64,000 nt of DNA from Thermosynechococcus vestitus BP-1 (GTDB lineage Bacteria > Cyanobacteriota > Cyanobacteriia > Thermosynechococcales > Thermosynechococcaceae), in NCBI RefSeq assembly GCF_000011345.1, contig NC_004113.1, positions 1,240,001-1,304,000 of the forward strand. The letters run 5' to 3'. A program made the translations under genes and the position numbers. Under the pieces are notes generated by a model that worked only from the letters and a program-made list of their open reading frames with translations, did not search any database and had not been told where the DNA came from. Positions 1 through 8,087 of this stretch are shown one piece after another; position 1 is the stretch's first letter, and the number at the start of each line of letters is the position of its first letter.

Positions 1-283
1 TCGCGACAACTATGCCGCCTATCAAGGCAAAAATATCGTCGTTTTGGGCGTGAGTGCAGATGACGAAACCTCACACCAAAAGTTTACTGCGAAATTTAAC
101 CTTCCCTTCCCGCTGCTGGCGGATGTTGATAGGTCGATTATCAAAGCCTACGACGTGGATGGGGGCGGCTACGCCAAGCGAGTTACCTATGTGATTGACG
201 GCAATGGCATCATTTCCCATGTTTATACCAGCGTGAAAACCGACACCCACGCCACCGACATTTTGGCGGATCTTGGCCTGTAG
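1..283 (+). CDS. Peroxiredoxin (AhpC/TSA, BCP-like), 5'-truncated by window edge
   Basis: The frame is open from base 2 and ends with TAG at 281-283, giving about 93 residues. They look like the C-terminal half of a thioredoxin-fold peroxiredoxin of the BCP/PrxQ type: a strand leading into GVSADD, then the FPLLAD segment followed by a VTYVID-type strand. Family members reduce hydroperoxides with an N-terminal peroxidatic cysteine. That residue lies outside the window, so subtype and activity cannot be judged. No cysteine is present in the visible part. The gene is followed by a strong hairpin terminator, so it probably ends its transcription unit. Confidence 0.8.
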   Translation, partial: RDNYAAYQGKNIVVLGVSADDETSHQKFTAKFNLPFPLLADVDRSIIKAYDVDGGGYAKRVTYVIDGNGIISHVYTSVKTDTHATDILADLGL

Positions 284-332
284 GTCACCCCAATAAAGTC
301 ATCATTAATATCATCAATGAAAGTAATAGGGA

Positions 333-362
333 GGCGGCTAGAGCAGCTCTGGCTGCCTTTTT
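333..362 (+). terminator. Rho-independent terminator after peroxiredoxin gene
   Basis: GGCGGCTAGAGC and GCTCTGGCTGCC form a nearly perfect 12-bp stem (10 of 12 positions exact, the others wobble-tolerant) with almost no loop, followed directly by five T. It lies 50 bases after the peroxiredoxin stop codon. Confidence 0.75.
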
Positions 363-384
363 GTTAATTGAATTGTTAATTGAA

Positions 385-471
385 CGGAGAGAGAGGGATT
401 CGAACCCTCGGTGGCATCACTGCCACACTCGATTTCAAGTCGAGCGCATTCGACCACTCTGCCATCTCTCC
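385..471 (-). tRNA. tRNA-Ser (anticodon UGA)
   Basis: Read on the minus strand, a 7-bp acceptor stem (GGAGAGA pairing with TCTCTCC) is followed by discriminator G and no encoded CCA. The anticodon loop CTTGAAA gives UGA, which reads UCA serine codons. The T-arm contains the usual GGTTCGAATCC-type core (GGGATTCGAACCC on the plus strand). The 87-base length with a long variable arm fits a class II serine tRNA. Confidence 0.95.
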
Positions 472-550
472 GAACATTCTTTATTTTAGCCTTAGTTCGA
501 ATGCCAAAGGCCAAGGAGTAGAGGGCGGCAGGTGAAGGATTAGGTGTTCT

Positions 551-2911
551 TCAGGCAGAAGTCGCAGAAATTGAAGCCATCTCTAAGTCAGTAGCCCTAG
601 TTTGGAAGTTACCAAACCGTTGGTTGGCTTTGACCACACCATTGACCACAATCCCAAGCATCTTTTGCCGTAAACCCAGATCGCAGGCTTTCAGCGCTTC
701 GGCCAAGGCCGCCTCTCGTGTTTTCCTTAAGCGTACCACCAACAGTGCCCGGTCTAGTGCTGTCAACACTCGATATGTATCCGCAGCAGCCAGGATCGCA
801 GGAACATCAACAATCACGACGTCAAAAGTTTCTTTAGTGCTGTCTAGGAAATCAAACCAGCGATAAGAACTAAACAGCGCCATGGGTTCCTGCTGCGCCT
901 GACCTCCCGTCAATACCCAGAGTCCCTCAGTAAGATTGGCCAAAAGACTAGGCCAGTGGGGCAGAGGCATCGTTCCCTGTAACAGTTCCCCTAAACCATT
1001 GACGTTGGGAATGCCAAGAACTTGATGAAGGCTTGGTTGGTGCAAATTGGCATCCACCAGCAAGACCCGCTTTCCTATCGCCGCTGCCGCCAAAGCAAGA
1101 TAAAGGGCAATGGTAGTTTGTCCTTCTTGACCACTGGTGCCCATGACTGCTAAGGCGTGGGGTGACCCCAACACCTCTAATTGCGTCAGTAGGAAGTAAA
1201 AACTTTCTTTAAAAGCAGGACTGACCCCCGGCAAACGGTGTTGCAGCCCCCACAGCGTCAATGGTGCTTCTAAACGACTAAAGGCCAGTTGATCAAAAGT
1301 CTTGGTCACAGGAATCTGACCCAAAATAGGTAAGGGGGTCTGTTGGCGAATCTGCTCCACCTCCAGAAAGCGATCATCCAACCAATCCATGATCAAGGCA
1401 ATTAGCACGCCAGAAATTCCCCCAAGTGCCAAAGCCATCAACAATGCCGTTGATAAGCGTGTGCTCACCTGATACCGCTCCGTATCGTCGATATCAGAAA
1501 GAACCTTCCATGTAAAGTCGCGCTGGGCAATTTGGAGTTGCAGCGACTGCCGTGTTTGCAATAGCAGTCCTAGGGATTGTAGTGCAGTTGCAAAACGTTG
1601 CTCAATTTTACGGTAGGGGTTGGCAAGGCCTAACAGTCGGGATACTTCTGCTTTGGTTGCCTGAATTTGATTACTCAATTCCGCATCTGCTCTCTTGAGA
1701 GCTTCAAGCTCAGTTTTTACCTGTAGATATTTCCCAATCAGCGAATCAGAGACAGCACTGCCATAACCAATTAAGGTTTCAGGGCGAGGAACTTGGTTCT
1801 GATATCGAATTGTGATTTGCCGAGCTTGGCGCTTAGACTGATCCAGCAGTTGCCGCTTTTGTTCCTCCAGCGCTTGGACTGTGGGAGATTGATCCGTTAA
1901 GTTGCTCCGCTCTCCTGCTAGCTGTGTTTCCGTTGTGGCTAAAGCGCCTAGCAATTGTTGATAATCTCTCGAAGCAGCTAAGTTAGAAGCAGCCAGTGCT
2001 TCATCAGGAGAAAGCTTTAACTGTGCCTTTAAGGAATTAAATGTTTCCTGGGTAGATTCCAGTTTCACTCTATTTTCATTTCTTTTGTATTCTAACTCAA
2101 TTAGAAGATTGGTATAAGTCTGAAGATCACTCATGCCAGAAGCTGAGTTTCCAGAATTTGGAGAATTTGTAGAAGTTGTAACATCAGGGCGTACAACTCG
2201 ATTTTGATATCGGAATTCATTGAGTTGACTGTCAAGATCGTCAATTTGACTAAGGGTCTTTTGAATTTCTTGATTGAGGTAGCGAAGATTGTCTGATATT
2301 TGCTCTTGTTTTTGCGCCTCATTAAACTTTTTTAATTCTTCAACAATAATTTTTAATGCTGATTCTAGCTTTGTTTTATCTTTTGCAATAAAAGTAATTC
2401 TTACTATCTTTGAGCTGCCTTTGCTAAGTAATTTTTTTTCTGCTTGGTCCTCGATTTTTATAGACTTAAGAAATGTTTCATAGGAATATTGCTCTCGATC
2501 TAAATCAGGATTGTCTTTAAGGAATTTTTCATAAATGGGCTTTAGGACGATATCACTATTGAGTATTTGTAGTAGTGTTGTTGCATCACCTTCTATTGAT
2601 GCTGATAGTAGAGGAAGAGGCAAAGACGCGAGATTACGGATTGCCTCTGAGGTCGCTCCTGGTCGAGCACCTGGAGGCTGGATTGGCTCAACCTGAAGCA
2701 AAATGGAGTATTGATAGTTCCTTAGAAACAAGTAATAGCATCCTAAGTAGCCGATCGCAACGAATGCACCAACTAATGCAGCAACCGCTGAACGCCGCTT
2801 CAAACCTCGCAACAGTTCGTCAACAGTTACTTTGTCAATGGGTCGTGGCTGCCACAAACTCAGCTGTGAAGCTTCAGGGGGAAGGGACAGATGGTTATTT
2901 TCACTGGACAT
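551..2911 (-). CDS. Wzz/GumC-type polysaccharide co-polymerase with degenerate BY-kinase-like ATPase domain
   Basis: This 786-residue inner-membrane protein has the layout of Wzc/CpsCD proteins: a transmembrane helix near 41-65, a long extracytoplasmic Wzz domain with coiled coils (about 190-460), a second transmembrane helix near 485-510, then a cytoplasmic MRP/CapB-like ATPase domain (about 560-770). Such proteins control chain length and export of surface polysaccharide. The Walker A' strand (LLVDAN, 617-622) and a Walker B-like strand (VVIVDVP) are present. However, the P-loop reads GTSGQEGQTT (591-600), with Gln598 where the invariant lysine of GK(S/T) is expected. There is also no C-terminal tyrosine cluster. 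I infer a structural co-polymerase with weak or no kinase activity. It is the last gene of the polysaccharide operon, 19 bases after the epimerase. Confidence 0.85.
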   Translation of the reverse strand: MSSENNHLSLPPEASQLSLWQPRPIDKVTVDELLRGLKRRSAVAALVGAFVAIGYLGCYYLFLRNYQYSILLQVEPIQPPGARPGATSEAIRNLASLPLPLLSASIEGDATTLLQILNSDIVLKPIYEKFLKDNPDLDREQYSYETFLKSIKIEDQAEKKLLSKGSSKIVRITFIAKDKTKLESALKIIVEELKKFNEAQKQEQISDNLRYLNQEIQKTLSQIDDLDSQLNEFRYQNRVVRPDVTTSTNSPNSGNSASGMSDLQTYTNLLIELEYKRNENRVKLESTQETFNSLKAQLKLSPDEALAASNLAASRDYQQLLGALATTETQLAGERSNLTDQSPTVQALEEQKRQLLDQSKRQARQITIRYQNQVPRPETLIGYGSAVSDSLIGKYLQVKTELEALKRADAELSNQIQATKAEVSRLLGLANPYRKIEQRFATALQSLGLLLQTRQSLQLQIAQRDFTWKVLSDIDDTERYQVSTRLSTALLMALALGGISGVLIALIMDWLDDRFLEVEQIRQQTPLPILGQIPVTKTFDQLAFSRLEAPLTLWGLQHRLPGVSPAFKESFYFLLTQLEVLGSPHALAVMGTSGQEGQTTIALYLALAAAAIGKRVLLVDANLHQPSLHQVLGIPNVNGLGELLQGTMPLPHWPSLLANLTEGLWVLTGGQAQQEPMALFSSYRWFDFLDSTKETFDVVIVDVPAILAAADTYRVLTALDRALLVVRLRKTREAALAEALKACDLGLRQKMLGIVVNGVVKANQRFGNFQTRATDLEMASISATSA

Positions 2912-2930
2912 GGCGGCTTCTCAAGACATC

Positions 2931-3947
2931 TTAAACACGATAGTAGTCACGATACCATTCCACAAACCGTTGTACACCAATCTCAACAGGGGTGATGGGT
3001 TCATAACCTGTATCTTCTTTGAGGGCGGTTACATCGGCATAGGTATCAGGCACATCTCCCGGCTGCAAGGGTAAAAAAGTGATGAGAGCCTTTTTGCCAA
3101 GGTACTCCTCCAAAAGCTCAATGTAGCGGAGAAGCTCAATGGGACGATGAGCGCCAATGTTGTACACTCGCCAGGGTGCTAAACTGGTGGCGGGATCTGG
3201 TGTTTCGCCACACCAAGCAGGGTTGGGAGCTGCCGGCCGATCTAAGACGCGCAGAATACCTTCGACAATGTCATCAATGTAGGTAAAGTCACGGCGATGT
3301 TTCCCATAGTTAAAGACGGGTAGGGGTTCATTATTCAGAATTGCCCTAGTAAACTTAAACAGTGCCATGTCAGGGCGACCCCAAGGGCCATAGACGGTAA
3401 AAAAGCGCAGTCCCGTTGTCGGAATATTATAGAGGTGGCTGTAGGTGTGTGCCATGAGTTCGTTGGCCTTCTTGGTTGCCGCATACAGGCTCAGTGGATG
3501 ATCAACGTTATCGTGAACGGAAAAAGGCAGCTTTTTATTCGCGCCATAAACACTGGAACTACTGGCGTAGACCAAATGCTCTACGCGGTGGTGGCGACAG
3601 GCCTCTAAAATGTGGAGAAAACCAACGATATTACTATCAATGTAGGCAAAAGGATTTTCTAGGGAATAACGCACGCCTGCTTGGGCTGCCAGGTGAATTA
3701 CCTTTTGCGGAGAAAAGTCTGCAAAGAGTTGGTTCACCCCCAGGCGATCAACTAAATCAATTTTTCGAAAAATAAACTGACCCGGTTGGCTAGAAATGTT
3801 CAGGTGTTCTAGGCGAGATTTCTTAAGGTTAACATCATAGTAGTCATTCAAATTATCCAAGCCAATCACGCGATCGCCCCGCCGTAGGAGTGCCAGAGCC
3901 GCCCCATGACCAATGAATCCAGCTACGCCCGTTACTAAAACATCCAT
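2931..3947 (-). CDS. NAD-dependent epimerase, probable UDP-glucuronate 4-epimerase
   Basis: This is a 338-residue extended short-chain dehydrogenase. The N-terminal Rossmann motif TGVAGFIG lies at 6-13, a serine-rich YASSSSVYG strand at 127-135, and the catalytic Tyr155-x3-Lys159 in YAATKK. The DNLNDYYD segment after the second beta strand is typical of the CapI/GAE branch that interconverts UDP-glucuronate and UDP-galacturonate. It would supply an acidic sugar nucleotide in the cytoplasm for the polysaccharide made by the neighbouring genes. The gene sits between the nucleotide-sugar dehydrogenase (27 bases upstream) and the Wzz-like gene, all on one strand. The exact sugar is inferred from family resemblance. 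Confidence 0.85.
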   Translation of the reverse strand: MDVLVTGVAGFIGHGAALALLRRGDRVIGLDNLNDYYDVNLKKSRLEHLNISSQPGQFIFRKIDLVDRLGVNQLFADFSPQKVIHLAAQAGVRYSLENPFAYIDSNIVGFLHILEACRHHRVEHLVYASSSSVYGANKKLPFSVHDNVDHPLSLYAATKKANELMAHTYSHLYNIPTTGLRFFTVYGPWGRPDMALFKFTRAILNNEPLPVFNYGKHRRDFTYIDDIVEGILRVLDRPAAPNPAWCGETPDPATSLAPWRVYNIGAHRPIELLRYIELLEEYLGKKALITFLPLQPGDVPDTYADVTALKEDTGYEPITPVEIGVQRFVEWYRDYYRV

Positions 3948-3974
3948 CGCCCCCTCCTTGAAAACTTAAAGGTG

Positions 3975-5258
3975 TTAAAGGCGCCCATCTGCATCTTCCT
4001 TGGACAATACCCACTTGACATCATACAGAGCACTTGGAGTTTTCAAGCAACGGCGAATGCCAGCGGCACCCAATTCAAAAAATTGACGATGAGCAACTGC
4101 AATCACTGCACCATCCCAGTACTCTGGGTACAACTCCTCAATCAGTGAAATGCCATACTCCTTTTTAGCCAAGTCGGGATCAGCCCATGGATCATAAACA
4201 TCTACCTGAATACCATAATCTTGCAGCTCAGAAATAATATCGACAACACGTGTATTACGAAGGTCAGGGCAATTTTCCTTAAATGTTAGACCCATGACCA
4301 GGACTCTTGCTTGTTGTGGATAGATTCCTTTTTGGATTAGAAGCTTAATAAACTGTTGAGCGACATAAGTGCCCATGTAGTCGTTAATTCGTCGGCCAGC
4401 TAAAATCAATTCAGGGTGATAACCATAGGCAGATGCCTGGTAAGTAAGATAGTAGGGATCTACACCAATGCAGTGACCACCGACTAATCCCGGACGGAAA
4501 GGCAAAAAATTCCACTTTGTTCCTGCGGCTGTTAGTACCTCTTGAGTGTCAATTCCTAAGCGATTAAAGAGAATAGAAAGTTCATTGACTAAAGCAATAT
4601 TGACATCCCGCTGAATATTCTCAATCACCTTAGCAGCTTCTGCTACCCTAATTGAGCTACATCTATGGGTTCCTGCGGGTACAATTGAGGCATAGACCCG
4701 ATCTACAATCTCTGCCACCTCAGGAGTTGATCCAGAGGTAACTTTAACAATCGTAGTCAAACGATGCTCTTTATCTCCCGGATTCACACGTTCTGGACTA
4801 TACCCTACAAAGAAATCTTGGTTGAAAACAAGGCCAGAAGCTTGCTCAAGAATGGGTACACAGATTTCTTCAGTAACACCCGGATAGACAGTGGATTCAT
4901 AGACAACAATACTGTTGCGGGGGAGAACATTACCGAGATGTTGAGAAGCAGTTTTAAGAGATCCTAAATCAGGTACTTTATGATCGTCCACAGGAGTTGG
5001 AACTGCGACTACGAAAAAGGAGCATTTTTTCAAGTCTTGGATATTGGTTGTGTAAGTTAAATATGAAGCACCTTTTAGCTCTTCAGAACTGATTTCGCCT
5101 GTGTGATCATACCCTTCGATGAGTTGGGATACTCGCAGAGAATTTAAGTCATAGCCTAAAGTGGGATATTTTTTGCCGAACTCCACTGCTAAAGGTAAGC
5201 CAACATACCCAAGGCCAATCACGGCAATTGAAAGGTTGCTATATTCCATTTGTTGCAT
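3975..5258 (-). CDS. Nucleotide-sugar 6-dehydrogenase (UDP-GlcNAc/GalNAc dehydrogenase, WbpA/TviB type)
   Basis: This 427-residue UDP-glucose/GDP-mannose dehydrogenase family enzyme has the NAD motif GLGYVG at 15-20, the PTPVD segment near 87-91, and catalytic Cys263 in GGHCIGVDP. The family performs a four-electron NAD-dependent oxidation of the sugar C6 to a carboxylate. The overall pattern (GYDL, TGEIS, ESTVYPG) matches the WbpA/WbpO/TviB subgroup acting on N-acetylhexosamine nucleotides rather than UDP-glucose; this is inference. The start is supported by an AGGAG sequence just upstream of ATG 5258. It begins 2 bases from the glycosyltransferase stop, so the two are probably translationally coupled. 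Confidence 0.88.
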   Translation of the reverse strand: MQQMEYSNLSIAVIGLGYVGLPLAVEFGKKYPTLGYDLNSLRVSQLIEGYDHTGEISSEELKGASYLTYTTNIQDLKKCSFFVVAVPTPVDDHKVPDLGSLKTASQHLGNVLPRNSIVVYESTVYPGVTEEICVPILEQASGLVFNQDFFVGYSPERVNPGDKEHRLTTIVKVTSGSTPEVAEIVDRVYASIVPAGTHRCSSIRVAEAAKVIENIQRDVNIALVNELSILFNRLGIDTQEVLTAAGTKWNFLPFRPGLVGGHCIGVDPYYLTYQASAYGYHPELILAGRRINDYMGTYVAQQFIKLLIQKGIYPQQARVLVMGLTFKENCPDLRNTRVVDIISELQDYGIQVDVYDPWADPDLAKKEYGISLIEELYPEYWDGAVIAVAHRQFFELGAAGIRRCLKTPSALYDVKWVLSKEDADGRL

Positions 5259-5259
5259 C

Positions 5260-6423
5260 CTACTCTCCTAGTTCTTCCGCAAATAATTGAAGGTATTGAG
5301 CATTGATTTTTTTAACATCAAAATCTTCAACGGCCTTTAGGTAGCTATGATATCCCATTGCGTGAACTAACTCTGGTTGATGAACAAATGCTTCCATAGC
5401 TTTTGTTAGAGCATTGACATCACGCGCTGGAACTAGAAAACCATTATAGCCGTCAATAACGGTTTCGCGACAGCCTGGTGTATCTGTGGTGATAATGGCT
5501 CGGCCAACAGCCATAGCCTCTTGAATGCTTCGAGGAATACCCTCTCGGTAAGAAGGAAGGACAAAAACACTGGTTTTGCAGAAATAGGTTTTACAATCCA
5601 CAAAGCCAAACCATTGAATAATACCATCATCAATAAAGTTCTGAAGGTCCTCTTTAACTAAGGATCCAGGATTGGCATCGAAGTCTCCCAATAGCCAAAA
5701 CTCAACTTTTGGATGGTTTGCTTTTATTTGGGATGCTGCTTGTACAAACTCCAGAATGCCTTTCTCTCGGAGAAGTCGGGCAGCTAGGGTAAAAACTAAA
5801 GGAGAGGTAGGCACGGGAGAAAACCGCCACTCATTTAAGTTAACACCAGTACCTTTAATCACGGCTACTTTATCGGCTGGTAGTTCGCATAGCTTCTTAA
5901 TTTCAGCACAGTCATCTGGGTTTTGGAAAATCACTTTTGTTGCTGATGGTAGAGTCATCTTATAAAGCAAAGCTAGTATATTTCCCACACATTTATCTCT
6001 CATTGACCGATCATTCATAGAAAAGAAATATCCCAAGCCTGTAAACAGTACAAATCTTTTTTCAATTCCCAGGAGTTTGGCAGCAGTTAATCCCCAAATA
6101 ATTGGCTTGGCAGTAAATGCAAGAATACAGGATGGATTAATTCTCTTAATGAGAGTCACTAAAGATAGTAAAGTGTGAATATCATGAAATGGATTAACAC
6201 TGTTCCGCTCAAGGTAGACCTCATCAAAAGATGCTCCTAATTCTAGGATTGCTCTTTTTTCCTTATCTAAGGATGCAGGAACAATACAGTGAACACTATA
6301 ACCAGATGCGATTAGGTCAATAATTAAATCCTTACGAAAGTTAATTAACATAGAAGCGTTATTACCAATGATAGCAAGTCTGTAGCTTTCTGTATTAGAT
6401 CTATTAAGTGTTGATTCAGACAT
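5260..6423 (-). CDS. Glycosyltransferase family 4 (PglA-like)
   Basis: This 387-residue GT-B glycosyltransferase has an N-terminal acceptor domain beginning LAIIGNNASMLINFR and a C-terminal donor domain with the E-x7-E-like element in SYREGIPRSIQEAMAVGRAII. Such enzymes transfer a sugar from a nucleotide donor to a lipid-linked acceptor at the cytoplasmic membrane face. The open frame extends to 6534, but that extension overlaps the upstream polymerase gene and is hydrophobic. The ATG at 6423 has an AAGG sequence just upstream and leaves a 19-base gap, so I chose it. Base composition is more AT-rich than in the rest of the window. Donor and acceptor are unknown. Confidence 0.87.
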   Translation of the reverse strand: MSESTLNRSNTESYRLAIIGNNASMLINFRKDLIIDLIASGYSVHCIVPASLDKEKRAILELGASFDEVYLERNSVNPFHDIHTLLSLVTLIKRINPSCILAFTAKPIIWGLTAAKLLGIEKRFVLFTGLGYFFSMNDRSMRDKCVGNILALLYKMTLPSATKVIFQNPDDCAEIKKLCELPADKVAVIKGTGVNLNEWRFSPVPTSPLVFTLAARLLREKGILEFVQAASQIKANHPKVEFWLLGDFDANPGSLVKEDLQNFIDDGIIQWFGFVDCKTYFCKTSVFVLPSYREGIPRSIQEAMAVGRAIITTDTPGCRETVIDGYNGFLVPARDVNALTKAMEAFVHQPELVHAMGYHSYLKAVEDFDVKKINAQYLQLFAEELGE

Positions 6424-6442
6424 AGAATACCTTATAACTGTG

Positions 6443-7504
6443 CTATACAAACGGATACATACGATAGGGTAACCAAGCAAAAGCATGATCTGCAAAATTG
6501 AGCCAAACCCATAGTACCACAAAGCTATAAGCAATAATAAGTATTAGCCATTTGATAAACAGTTTCCAGCTCTTACTTATAAATAGGTAGGGGAATTGAC
6601 CAAGGACATAGACTTGAATAGGAATAAGATAAAGAGCTAGACGATCAGCTGCTGTAGTGGAACCAGTCAAAAGTAGCAGTGGTGATAAAATGGCTAACCA
6701 AGAAATTGATAAATAAACTATACTTGATAGCTTAAATAGATTCCTAGCAGTATAATGCTCCATTAGGAATATAAATGCTGGCAGGAAGTTCATCAGCAGT
6801 CTGATAAGGGTACCAGAAGATTCCATTTGACCCTCAATATAAGCAGTTAAAAACCTAGACGTTGAGTTTATGATTAAAACGGAACCAAAAATAAATAGAA
6901 TTAATAAAAAAAGCAAAACTATACTATTCAATAGTTTTCTGTGCTGAATGGCACTAATAAGTTGTGACACTAAAGGGATTAAAAGAATAAATATTGCAGT
7001 CTTGTGGAGCAAAATAGCTAGGAATAAGTACGATAAAAATGTAATAAATTTACCTTGAGCTAGATAAATTAAAGCAATCATTTCAAAGCCGATCGCTCCC
7101 GATTGACGGGTATACCCCATTGCAACAACAGTAGTCAGGTATGGAAAGGCAACTACTAAACCTGCATAAGAATTTTTAAGGTGGCGACAGAAATAAAATA
7201 GGCCAGATGTGAATATCAAAGCAACTACTGAGTTGACAAAATAAATACCTTGGTTTAAAGTTCCCGCTAGCTTGTTGATTAAATGATAGCCAAAGTCATT
7301 CACGGTAATTCCTTCTAAAGCAAACCAAGATTGGGATTTTGCTGCCTCAAGTATGTATATGTACGATTCCCAATCAGCGCCAACTTCAAATCTTAGGCCA
7401 ATAAACAAGACATAAGTAAAAAACAGAAAAAAGCCATACCATCTCGGTACTTGGACAATGACTGGTATAGCTGTTAAGGCAAAAACAATAAAGTACGGCA
7501 GCAT
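6443..7504 (-). CDS. EpsG/Wzy-like polysaccharide polymerase (integral membrane)
   Basis: This 353-residue protein is almost entirely hydrophobic, with about ten predicted transmembrane stretches. The early segment GLRFEVGADWESY is characteristic of the EpsG family (R-x-x-x-G-x-D-x-x-Y), whose members polymerise lipid-linked repeat units in the periplasmic leaflet. It is the first gene of the five-gene operon, so its promoter should lie in 7505-7838. The stretch is strongly AT-rich (the 60 bases from 6541 contain 21 G+C), unlike the housekeeping genes around it. That suggests horizontal acquisition of the strain-specific polymerase and transferase. Polymer structure cannot be told. Confidence 0.8.
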   Translation of the reverse strand: MLPYFIVFALTAIPVIVQVPRWYGFFLFFTYVLFIGLRFEVGADWESYIYILEAAKSQSWFALEGITVNDFGYHLINKLAGTLNQGIYFVNSVVALIFTSGLFYFCRHLKNSYAGLVVAFPYLTTVVAMGYTRQSGAIGFEMIALIYLAQGKFITFLSYLFLAILLHKTAIFILLIPLVSQLISAIQHRKLLNSIVLLFLLILFIFGSVLIINSTSRFLTAYIEGQMESSGTLIRLLMNFLPAFIFLMEHYTARNLFKLSSIVYLSISWLAILSPLLLLTGSTTAADRLALYLIPIQVYVLGQFPYLFISKSWKLFIKWLILIIAYSFVVLWVWLNFADHAFAWLPYRMYPFV

Positions 7505-7838
7505 GAAGGGTTGTGCGTTACTTTTGCTACCTATAGTACCTTAGCTTAGCTTGAAACATGACTACCATCCACAACTTTCCCACTCTAAGCTCGCCCCCAT
7601 TGTAGTACCTGTCCTTGTACTATTCATGATGCCTCAAGTCTAATTTATCTCTCTTTTGTAACATGTCACTCCCTTGCGAAATAACTATAGCTGTTGGCTA
7701 GGGAGCCGCTGCTTTGGCAGGAACATACAGACGGCTGACCAAAGCATGATCGCCAGGAATCCACAGAATGACTGCTTCTAGCCAATGATGAGTGGAACCC
7801 ACTGTCGTCAACACCAAGCATGGGCATCTTGGCCCTGT
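7505..7838. other. Intergenic region upstream of polysaccharide operon
   Basis: This 334-base stretch must contain the promoter of the polysaccharide operon, but I see no convincing -35/-10 pair. On the minus strand one frame (about 7700-7830) reads open for some 45 codons, with a coding-like run ending VPAKAAAP. It has no start codon and no family I recognise, so it may be a decayed gene end. Confidence 0.4.
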
Positions 7839-8087
7839 CTAAGGCTTGTTCAGCAGTTCTACGAGAATGGTGCTGGCATCGGTTGCTCGTATGGCCACAT
7901 CGGTCAGGGCACCCACCCGGATGGCCAAGGTTTGACTAGAGGGGGCACGACGTAGGAGGGTGACGGTTTGACCCACGCTAAATCCCACAGCTGCCAGGCG
8001 GCGCTGCCAAGCGGCTGTGCCCTCAATGGCAGTGATACGCGCTGGCGTACCAAGGGGAAGGTCAGAGAGCAACACAGGATCATTCAC
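7839..8087 (-). CDS. FeoA-domain protein
   Basis: This is an 82-residue SH3-like FeoA domain protein: LSDLPLG and a small turn, then RRLAAVGFSVGQTVTLLRR and a C-terminal strand ending in ILVELL. FeoA proteins are small cytoplasmic partners of the FeoB ferrous-iron transporter, and the same fold occurs at the C-terminus of DtxR regulators. No feoB is visible here. Instead its ATG overlaps the stop of the CHASE2 kinase gene (ATGA), which indicates translational coupling to that kinase. I infer a role as a small regulatory or adaptor domain rather than in Feo transport, but iron function cannot be excluded. Confidence 0.8.
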   Translation of the reverse strand: MNDPVLLSDLPLGTPARITAIEGTAAWQRRLAAVGFSVGQTVTLLRRAPSSQTLAIRVGALTDVAIRATDASTILVELLNKP

